NCBI GenBank assembly: GCA_021780585.1
Contig: JAJXYM010000320.1
Location: 1 to 9,923, forward strand
Source: Deltaproteobacteria bacterium
GTDB taxonomy: Bacteria > Desulfobacterota > Binatia > Binatales > Binataceae
Reading direction: 5' to 3'
Length of the DNA stretch: 9,923 bases
Within the stretch, counting starts at the first letter, position 1; each line of letters opens with the position of its first letter. Position numbers and translations under genes: made by a program. The notes under the pieces were generated by a model. The model was not told the DNA's origin. It did no database searches and saw nothing but the letters and a program-made list of their open reading frames with translations. Below, piece by piece: positions 5,308 through 9,923 of the stretch.

Positions 5308-6539
5308 TTAGCATAAAAGCGGCGGGATTGGCGGCGGCGGCGGTGCTGCTGCTGGCGCTCGTGATTTACCTGCTGACGGTGCGCAATCGGCGCGCGATCG
5401 CGGCGGCCGCCGGCGAGCCGGCCGAACGCTGGGCGGCGGTGCGCAACGCGCTGCGCTTCATGGAGGGACCGCTGCCGATCTCGATCACGATCCACGCGCT
5501 GATCCTCCTGTTTCTGCTGTGGGGCGTGCATGTGGAGACCGGCCGCAACCTGATTGCGGTCAATTTCCAGTCGGGCGGGGGCGGCGGCAACGGCGGCCAC
5601 GACGAGTTGAAGCAGCTCAATCTGCCCGAGATGGCGATGCCGGAGATGGCCGCGCCGATGCCGATCGCGCGGCCGGTGGTCTCCCTCCACGGCTCGGAGG
5701 CGGTCTCCGAAGCGACCCATTACGTGCGCGCGATCGCCGGCGGCGGAATCGGCATCGGGCGCGGCGGCGGAATCGGTTCGGGCTACGGCCAGGGAATCGG
5801 TTCGGGCTTCGGCGGCTTTATTGGCGGCCTGCGCAAATCCGGCCTCGACGTGGTGCTGGTGATCGACGGCACCGGCTCGATGAAGCTCATTATCGACGTC
5901 GTCAAGGATCGGATGAGGCAGTTGGTGCTGGCGATCCATCGGCTGGTCCCGACCGCGCGGATCGGAATCGTGGTCTTCGGCGGACGGGGCGAACCGATCG
6001 AGACGCAGACGCTCACCGTCTCACCCGGCGTGCTGATCCAGTTCCTGAACAATATTCAGGCGCATGACGGCGGCGAATGGCAGGAGGACACGCTCGGCGC
6101 CGTGCGCACGGCGGTCGATCGGATGGGCTGGCGGGATTCGGCCCGCAAAGTGATCGTGCTGGTCGGCGATACCCCTCCGTTCGACGAGGACGCCGCGCCG
6201 GTGATGGGGGAAATCTCACGTTTTCGCGCGGAAAACGGCACGTTCAACACGGTCGACGTGACCGTCGAGGAACATCAGCGGTTCCTTGAGGACTGGGCGA
6301 AGAGCCAGGGAATCGAAACGGCCAAGCTGACCCAGATGCAGAACGGCCCGCTGCCCGGCTTCTATCTGCAGACGCAGCACGCCTATCAGGCGATGGCGGC
6401 GGCGGGGGGCGGCACCTGGCGCAGCCTGTCCCACGACGCGCAGATCAACCAGCAGGTCCTGATCCTGGCGTTCGGCCAGCAATGGCAACGCGAAGTTTCG
6501 GCGTTCAGCCAGGGTGTTTCGTCCACGAGCGAGCCGTGA
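5304..6539 (+). CDS. vWA-domain membrane protein with a TonB/TolA-like anchor helix
   Basis: This 411-residue protein has two membrane helices (about 7-26 and 58-77), a basic loop between them that should be cytoplasmic, and therefore a periplasmic C-terminus. The second helix begins PLPISITIHALILLFLLW; Ser60, His64 and Leu71 reproduce the S-x3-H-x6-L spacing that TonB/TolA helices use to engage ExbB/ExbD. A low-complexity linker follows, with Met/Pro-rich (about 107-125) and Gly-rich GIG/GSG repeats (147-175). The vWA domain starts at about 182: VLVIDGTGSM (MIDAS D188-x-T-x-S192), GIVVFGGRG (221-229) and VIVLVGDTPPF (283-293). Start GTG 5304 has AAGGCGGA at 5287-5294 upstream and overlaps a short frame's stop. 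It replaces tonB/tolA after the ExbB/ExbD genes, and there is no TonB C-terminal domain. Domain call is firm; the energised role is inference. Confidence 0.9.
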   Translation: MISIKAAGLAAAAVLLLALVIYLLTVRNRRAIAAAAGEPAERWAAVRNALRFMEGPLPISITIHALILLFLLWGVHVETGRNLIAVNFQSGGGGGNGGHDELKQLNLPEMAMPEMAAPMPIARPVVSLHGSEAVSEATHYVRAIAGGGIGIGRGGGIGSGYGQGIGSGFGGFIGGLRKSGLDVVLVIDGTGSMKLIIDVVKDRMRQLVLAIHRLVPTARIGIVVFGGRGEPIETQTLTVSPGVLIQFLNNIQAHDGGEWQEDTLGAVRTAVDRMGWRDSARKVIVLVGDTPPFDEDAAPVMGEISRFRAENGTFNTVDVTVEEHQRFLEDWAKSQGIETAKLTQMQNGPLPGFYLQTQHAYQAMAAAGGGTWRSLSHDAQINQQVLILAFGQQWQREVSAFSQGVSSTSEP

Positions 6540-6607
6540 ACCGAAACTGGCGCGAAAGCGGCGCGGGCGGTCTCGCACGCGGCGGCGCGGCCGGCGGAGA
6601 GTATCCA

Positions 6608-7972
6608 ATGCGGTATCGGGGGCGATTCTGGGCACGGCTCACGCCGACCCTGGCGCTGGCCGGAGCGCTGGCGGCCGGATGCGGCGGGACGCAGCCGCGG
6701 ACGACGGTTTTCGCGCCTCCGCCCAGCGCGGCGCCCACCGGCGATCTGAACGATTCGCGCTTTGCCGCGACCGCGACGACTCTCCCCAACGGTCTCGTGC
6801 TGATCGTGGGCGGCGTGGCGAGCGAGGGGCCGGCGAGCGGATCGACGGAACTATACGACCCGGCGACCGGCGCGTTTTCGCATGCGGGCAGCCTCGCGAG
6901 CGGCCGCGCCTATCATACCGCGACCCTGCTGCGCGACGGCCGCGTGCTGATCGCGGGCGGCATCGGCGCGGATGGCCGTCCGGTGGCGGCGGCGGAACTA
7001 TACGACCCGGCGACGCGGCATTTTTCGGTAACCGGCAGCCTCGGCCAGCCGCGCTTCGACCATACCGCGACTCTGCTGCAAAACGGCAAGGTGCTGATCG
7101 CCGGCGGCGACACGACCACCGCGCATACTTCGAATCTGGCGACCGCCGAACTCTACGATCCGGCCACCGGAAGCTTCGGCGCGACCGGCAACGTGACGCG
7201 CTTTTACGATCCCGAGGCGGACAAATTCTATTACGTCGGCCGGATGGTCGCGGCGCACGGCAAGCATACCGCGACCCTGCTGCAAAACGGCGACGTGCTG
7301 GTCGCGCGCGGCGGCGACGCCGGCGGCGCGGTCGAGGCGGCGGCGGAAGTCTACGATCCCGCGAACGGCAAATTCGCCGCGACCGGCGCGCTGGTCGTCG
7401 CCCGCCAGGCCCATCGCGCCACCCGGCTCGCCAATGGCATGGTGCTGATCACCGGCGGAATCGACGCCAATTCCCATGTGCTGGCGCAGGCCGAGTTGTA
7501 CGATCCGGCGCGCGGCAAATTCACGCTGACGACGGCCGCGTTCGCCGGCGGCACGAACCTGATCGAGCCCCGTTATGAACATACCGCGACCCTGCTGCCG
7601 AGCGGCGCGGTGCTGATCGCGGGCGGGGGCGGCGGCAAGACGATTCTCAACACGGCGGAACTGTACGATCCGGCGCGCGGCGCGTTCCGCTGCGTCGGCG
7701 GCGCGGGCGCGGGCGGCGGATGCGCCGGGAGCATGACCGAATATCGCGACTACGCGGCCGCCGCGAGGATGGCGAACGGCGCGGTGCTGGTCGTCGGCGG
7801 CTACAATTTCCGGCTCGGCGCGGCGCGCAATCCGATCGCGGCGCAGGGGATGACGGGCGGCGCGGCGGTGCCGTTTTCGATCCTGTGGTCGGCCGAAGTC
7901 TACGATCCCGCGGCGGGGACGTTCGTCTCGACCAGCGCGATCGCGCACGCCCATTTCGGCGGCGCCGGCTGA
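6608..7972 (+). CDS. Kelch-repeat lipoprotein, seven-bladed beta-propeller
   Basis: This 454-residue protein begins with a lipoprotein signal: basic MRYRGRFWAR, a hydrophobic core and LAAGC with Cys25 as the lipidation site. Gly at +2 rather than Asp suits outer-membrane delivery where Lol rules apply. After a Pro/Ala linker, seven motifs of the form HTATLLxNGxVLIAGG alternate with AELYDPATGxF, the bacterial kelch pattern, and should form a propeller, usually a binding platform. Two YDP units run consecutively at 181-213 without the intervening strand, and one motif is degenerate (VLVARGG, 230-236). A Gly-rich insert near 361-375 holds two Cys (362, 372). ATG 6608 is preferred over the open frame from 6482 because GGAGAG lies 6 nt upstream and the signal begins there. 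It follows the vWA gene by 68 bp; function unknown. Confidence 0.9.
   Translation: MRYRGRFWARLTPTLALAGALAAGCGGTQPRTTVFAPPPSAAPTGDLNDSRFAATATTLPNGLVLIVGGVASEGPASGSTELYDPATGAFSHAGSLASGRAYHTATLLRDGRVLIAGGIGADGRPVAAAELYDPATRHFSVTGSLGQPRFDHTATLLQNGKVLIAGGDTTTAHTSNLATAELYDPATGSFGATGNVTRFYDPEADKFYYVGRMVAAHGKHTATLLQNGDVLVARGGDAGGAVEAAAEVYDPANGKFAATGALVVARQAHRATRLANGMVLITGGIDANSHVLAQAELYDPARGKFTLTTAAFAGGTNLIEPRYEHTATLLPSGAVLIAGGGGGKTILNTAELYDPARGAFRCVGGAGAGGGCAGSMTEYRDYAAAARMANGAVLVVGGYNFRLGAARNPIAAQGMTGGAAVPFSILWSAEVYDPAAGTFVSTSAIAHAHFGGAG
6740..7945 (+). repeat. Internal kelch repeats visible in the DNA
   Basis: The protein repeats are also conserved in nucleotides. The 18-base unit CATACCGCGACCCTGCTG occurs at 6914-6931, 7265-7282 and 7580-7597, and with one change at 7061-7078. 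GAACTATACGACCCGGCGAC occurs near 6848 and 6994. Such similarity points to relatively recent duplication or gene conversion among blades. Confidence 0.75.
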
Positions 7973-7984
7973 GCGCGGCCAGTT

Positions 7985-8050
7985 AACGGAATCCTGGCGC
8001 AAACCTTCGCCTGTAAATCGTTAAACGCGTGCGTTCAGGCGATATTCCGT
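7985..8050. repeat. Nested inverted repeats after the kelch gene
   Basis: Three dyads share a centre region: ACGGAAT (7986-7992) with ATTCCGT (8044-8050), TCGCCTG (8007-8013) with CAGGCGA (8036-8042), and AACGC with GCGTT around 8029. Together they could fold into a long imperfect hairpin just past the kelch stop at 7970-7972. No T-run follows, so it could be a Rho-type 3' barrier, an RNA-stabilising structure or part of a repeat element. Confidence 0.5.
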
Positions 8051-8105
8051 CATGGACTCGTTCAGAGCGGCGCCACGACGTTTTGCAGGGTAGAGCCTCT
8101 CTTTT

Positions 8106-8167
8106 TATTCCGAGCGAAGCGAAACATCCCGGGCTTATTCACTCCGCCGACTCCGTTCAGAATGACA
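8106..8167. repeat. Degenerate intergenic repeat of the GTCATTCTGA...CGCTTCGCTC type
   Basis: Read on the minus strand this spacer starts TGTCATTCTGAACGGAGTCG and ends TTTCGCTTCGCTCGGAAT. Sequences of this form, with CATTCTGA and its near-complement at the two ends, recur in intergenic regions of many bacteria. The ends here are imperfect inverted repeats (ATTCCGAGCG at 8107-8116 against GTTCAGAATGAC at 8156-8166 or so). A partial similar piece, GACTCGTTCAGA, lies at 8055-8066. Copy number elsewhere in the genome cannot be seen here. It lies between convergent operons, with no coding content. Confidence 0.45.
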
Positions 8168-8192
8168 AGAATCGCTCCCGTTCCGAGGTTCC

Positions 8193-8816
8193 CTAGAGCT
8201 CGCGGCGGCCGCTGATCGCGCTGGTGAGCGTCGCCGAGTCGCTGTATTCGAGATCGCCGCCGGCCGGAAGTCCGCGCGCCAGCCGCGTCGCCCTGACCCC
8301 CAGTGGCTTCAACGTTTTCGCCAGATAGAGCGCGGTCGCCTCGCCCTCGACGGTGGCGTTGGTGGCGATGATCACTTCGCGGACGGCGGCGCCGTCGCGC
8401 AGGCGGGCGAGCAGCTCGTCAATCTTGATATCGTCGGGGCCGATGCCGTCGAGCGGCGCGATCGCGCCGTGCAGCACGTGATAGACGCCGGCGAAGCTGC
8501 GCGCGCGTTCGATCGCCATCAGGTCGGCCGGACCTTCGACCACGCAGACCAAGTCATGCTCGCGCGCGGGATCGGCGCAGATCGGACAGCGCGGCGCGTC
8601 GGACAGACCGAAGCATTCACCGCACAGGCCGACCCGCTCCTTCATTTCGAGCAACGCCTCGGCCAGCGCGATAACTTCGTCGCGCGGACGGTTGAGGAGG
8701 TTGAAAGCAAGGCGTGAGGCGGTCTTTTCGCCGATCCCGGGCAGGCGCGACAGCTCCTTGACCAGGCGGGTCATGGCGGGCGGCAGGCCGTCATTGCGTT
8801 TGAGATTTTCAGCCAT
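8193..8816 (-). CDS. recR: Recombination mediator protein RecR
   Basis: RecR works with RecO (and RecF) to load RecA onto single-stranded DNA at gaps during recombinational repair. This 207-residue protein is full length for the family. It has the helix-hairpin-helix segment LSRLPGIGEKTASRLAF (about 22-38), a four-cysteine zinc motif C65-x2-C68 and C77-x2-C80, a Toprim domain beginning VCVVEGPADLMAIE (90-103) with ATNATVEGEATA (151-162), and the C-terminal GLPAGGDLEYSDSATL (182-197). The ATG at 8816-8814 follows the YbaB stop by 26 bp. It is the last gene of the leftward dnaX-ybaB-recR operon. Nothing unusual is seen. Confidence 0.98.
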   Translation of the reverse strand: MAENLKRNDGLPPAMTRLVKELSRLPGIGEKTASRLAFNLLNRPRDEVIALAEALLEMKERVGLCGECFGLSDAPRCPICADPAREHDLVCVVEGPADLMAIERARSFAGVYHVLHGAIAPLDGIGPDDIKIDELLARLRDGAAVREVIIATNATVEGEATALYLAKTLKPLGVRATRLARGLPAGGDLEYSDSATLTSAISGRREL

Positions 8817-8842
8817 CGCGAGGCGCCCCGCGGCGCGCCGGG

Positions 8843-9178
8843 TCAGTCGTTGCCGCCGAACAGGCCGGGCAGTTTGAGACCAGGAAAAGGCGAAGCCTTG
8901 CCCAACTCCTGCGCCATCAGGGCCTGCGCGCGACTGAGCGCTTCGTTGACGGCGACCACGATCAGGTCCTCGAGCATCGCCTTGTCGTTGGCGGCGATCA
9001 GGGCGGGATCGATTTCGATTTTCCGCAGCCGCATCGCGCCGTCCGCGGTCGCCCGGACCATCCCACCGCCGGCGTCGGCGACGACGGTTTTGGCGGCGGC
9101 CTCTTCCTGCAGTTGCTTAAGCTTTTCCTGCATGGCCTGCGCCTGCTGCATCAGGGCCGAGAGATCGAATTCTGGCAC
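8843..9178 (-). CDS. ybaB: YbaB/EbfC family nucleoid-associated protein
   Basis: This small dimeric DNA-binding protein of 111 residues is commonly encoded between dnaX and recR, as here. The N-terminal helix LMQQAQAMQEKLKQLQEE (about 9-26) is the typical YbaB coiled region; the sheet follows with GGGMVRATADG (37-47) and the C-terminal helix with MLEDLIVVAVNEALSRAQ (68-85), the family's most recognisable stretch. The tail ends in a Gly/Leu/Pro-rich segment (FPGLKLPGLFGG). The start is a GTG at 9178-9176, supported by a perfect AAGGAG ribosome site (9193-9188) 9 nt upstream. It lies 42 bp after the dnaX stop. Identity is firm from both sequence and gene order; its exact role in nucleoid structure or RecR-linked repair is not settled for the family. 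Confidence 0.97.
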   Translation of the reverse strand: MPEFDLSALMQQAQAMQEKLKQLQEEAAAKTVVADAGGGMVRATADGAMRLRKIEIDPALIAANDKAMLEDLIVVAVNEALSRAQALMAQELGKASPFPGLKLPGLFGGND

Positions 9179-9187
9179 GGGACTAGA

Positions 9188-9193
9188 CTCCTT
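9188..9193 (-). promoter_or_regulatory. Ribosome binding site fixing the ybaB GTG start
   Basis: The plus strand reads CTCCTT, so the mRNA has AAGGAG, a full Shine-Dalgarno core, 9 nt before the GTG at 9178. It settles the start, since no ATG is available near the beginning of the conserved domain. Confidence 0.75.
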
Positions 9194-9220
9194 GCGGCAA
9201 GGATAGCATCGCGGGCGGCG

Positions 9221-9923
9221 CTATGGCTTGCGCGGCGCGGCGGTTTCATTGGCGCGTACTTCGACCAGGCGCGCCTGAAATTCGTCGAAGATACGGCGCA
9301 CAACCGGATCGGCATAGACCGCCTGACGTAATTCGGCGGAGGTCGGCCCGACCGGCGCCGGCGGCGGGTCGGAGTCGGCAGCGGCCGCGTCGCGCGCGGG
9401 AGCGATCGCGACGGGCGCGGGATTTTCGGCGCTGCCGCCTGTCGATGCGGTCGCGGGCGCCGACGCCGACGCGGCGGGTGCGGGGTCTGGCGCCGACACG
9501 CCGGGCGATAGCGGCGCGGCTTGCGGCGGCGCGCCGGGCGCGCCGACTTCGGCGCGGATCTTGCGGCCGTAGAGTTCGCTCGCCAACTCCGCGATTACGT
9601 TGCGATTATCAGTCAGGTAACGGACGTAGATGTCGTTGCGCGGCGCGATCGTCACCAGATCGCCGTCGAGCATCAGCGTGGCGCCCTGCTCCATGAAACC
9701 GGCCAATGCGGCCCGGCGCGCGCGGATGAAATCGCGCAATTCCGGAAGGTCGGGCGTGGCGGCCACGGCCGGCGCCGAACGGGCCGGCGCGGGGGCGGGA
9801 GCCGACGGCGCCGGAGCGGACGCGGCGCGGCGCAGCGGAGCGTCGGCCTTGACCTCGCCTTCGACCCGGATTTGGCGCGCCGGCGCGGGCGTGAATCCGG
9901 AATCTGACGGGGCCGACGCGCGG
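9221..9923 (-). CDS. dnaX: DNA polymerase III subunit gamma/tau, C-terminal part only
   Basis: The frame is open from the window edge (first whole codon 9922-9920) to TAG at 9223-9221, about 233 residues; the N-terminal clamp-loader ATPase lies outside. Visible first is a Pro/Ala/Ser linker (about 50 residues), then ELRDFIRARRAALAGFMEQG, LMLDGDLVTIAP and NVIAELASELYGRKIRAEVG, which resemble the domain that binds the polymerase or helicase side in DnaX proteins. A second Ala/Pro linker of about 60 residues follows. The end, VYADPVVRRIFDEFQARLVEVR, matches the DPLVQ..LELFGGRVVEV type of ending seen in many DnaX proteins. It is upstream of ybaB and recR, the standard order. A GTG at 9766 in frame is internal, not the start. 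Confidence 0.85.
   Translation of the reverse strand, partial: RASAPSDSGFTPAPARQIRVEGEVKADAPLRRAASAPAPSAPAPAPARSAPAVAATPDLPELRDFIRARRAALAGFMEQGATLMLDGDLVTIAPRNDIYVRYLTDNRNVIAELASELYGRKIRAEVGAPGAPPQAAPLSPGVSAPDPAPAASASAPATASTGGSAENPAPVAIAPARDAAAADSDPPPAPVGPTSAELRQAVYADPVVRRIFDEFQARLVEVRANETAAPRKP

Noticed and set aside
5091..5939. Minus-strand frame opposite the second exbD and vWA genes
   Set aside because: Arg/His/Asp-rich shadow of well-supported plus-strand genes.
6482..6607. Upstream start for the kelch protein
   Set aside because: It would bury the lipoprotein signal peptide behind 42 residues and overlap the vWA gene.
6740..7945. Regularly spaced repeats resembling a CRISPR or tandem array
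   Set aside because: They are in-frame codons of the kelch protein with uneven spacing and imperfect copies.
6998..8002. Minus-strand frame of 334 codons opposite the kelch gene
   Set aside because: Its apparent repeats are just the kelch repeats read backwards.

Overview
This is a high-GC bacterial window, roughly two-thirds G+C by eye, with GTG starts and dense operons. It carries the conserved dnaX-ybaB-recR order and envelope genes of the ExbB/ExbD type plus a lipoprotein, so the host is diderm. A lineage near the former Deltaproteobacteria (for example Binatota/Desulfobacterota-like) is a reasonable guess from overall character, but nothing in the sequence proves it. There are no tRNA, rRNA, CRISPR, transposase or phage genes.

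Left block, minus strand, about 2646 down to 112: a four-gene run transcribed leftward. It encodes a short-chain dehydrogenase close to the MFE-2/17-beta-HSD4 dehydrogenase domain, a low-molecular-weight tyrosine phosphatase-family protein, a YccU-type CoA-binding protein and a NUDIX hydrolase. Gaps are 6 to 34 bp, so one transcript is likely. A possible fifth gene begins at 72 and leaves the window. The phosphatase gene carries a perfect 14-bp hairpin near its 5' end.

Divergent spacer, about 2647-3609: around 960 bp with no convincing gene and visibly lower G+C than its surroundings in parts. It holds a possible leftward promoter near 2840-2869, a candidate small-RNA unit (promoter near 3178-3206, terminator-like hairpin 3334-3374), and a TTGACA promoter element at 3513 in front of the rightward operon.

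Central block, plus strand, 3610-7972: ExbB/TolQ-like channel protein, two tandem ExbD/TolR-like proteins, a two-helix membrane protein with a von Willebrand A (vWA) domain, and a seven-bladed kelch-type lipoprotein. The vWA protein's second membrane helix has the Ser-x3-His-x6-Leu pattern of TonB/TolA helices. It sits where tonB or tolA would normally be and has no TonB C-terminal domain. My main inference is that this is a proton-motive-force-driven envelope machine in which a glycine-rich linker and a vWA domain replace the usual TonB/TolA periplasmic arm, with the kelch lipoprotein as a possible outer-membrane-side partner.

Convergent spacer, 7973-8192: nested palindromes and a degenerate copy of a widespread intergenic repeat type.

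Right block, minus strand, 9923 down to 8193: the 3' part of dnaX, then ybaB/ebfC and recR, an ordinary replication and repair operon.
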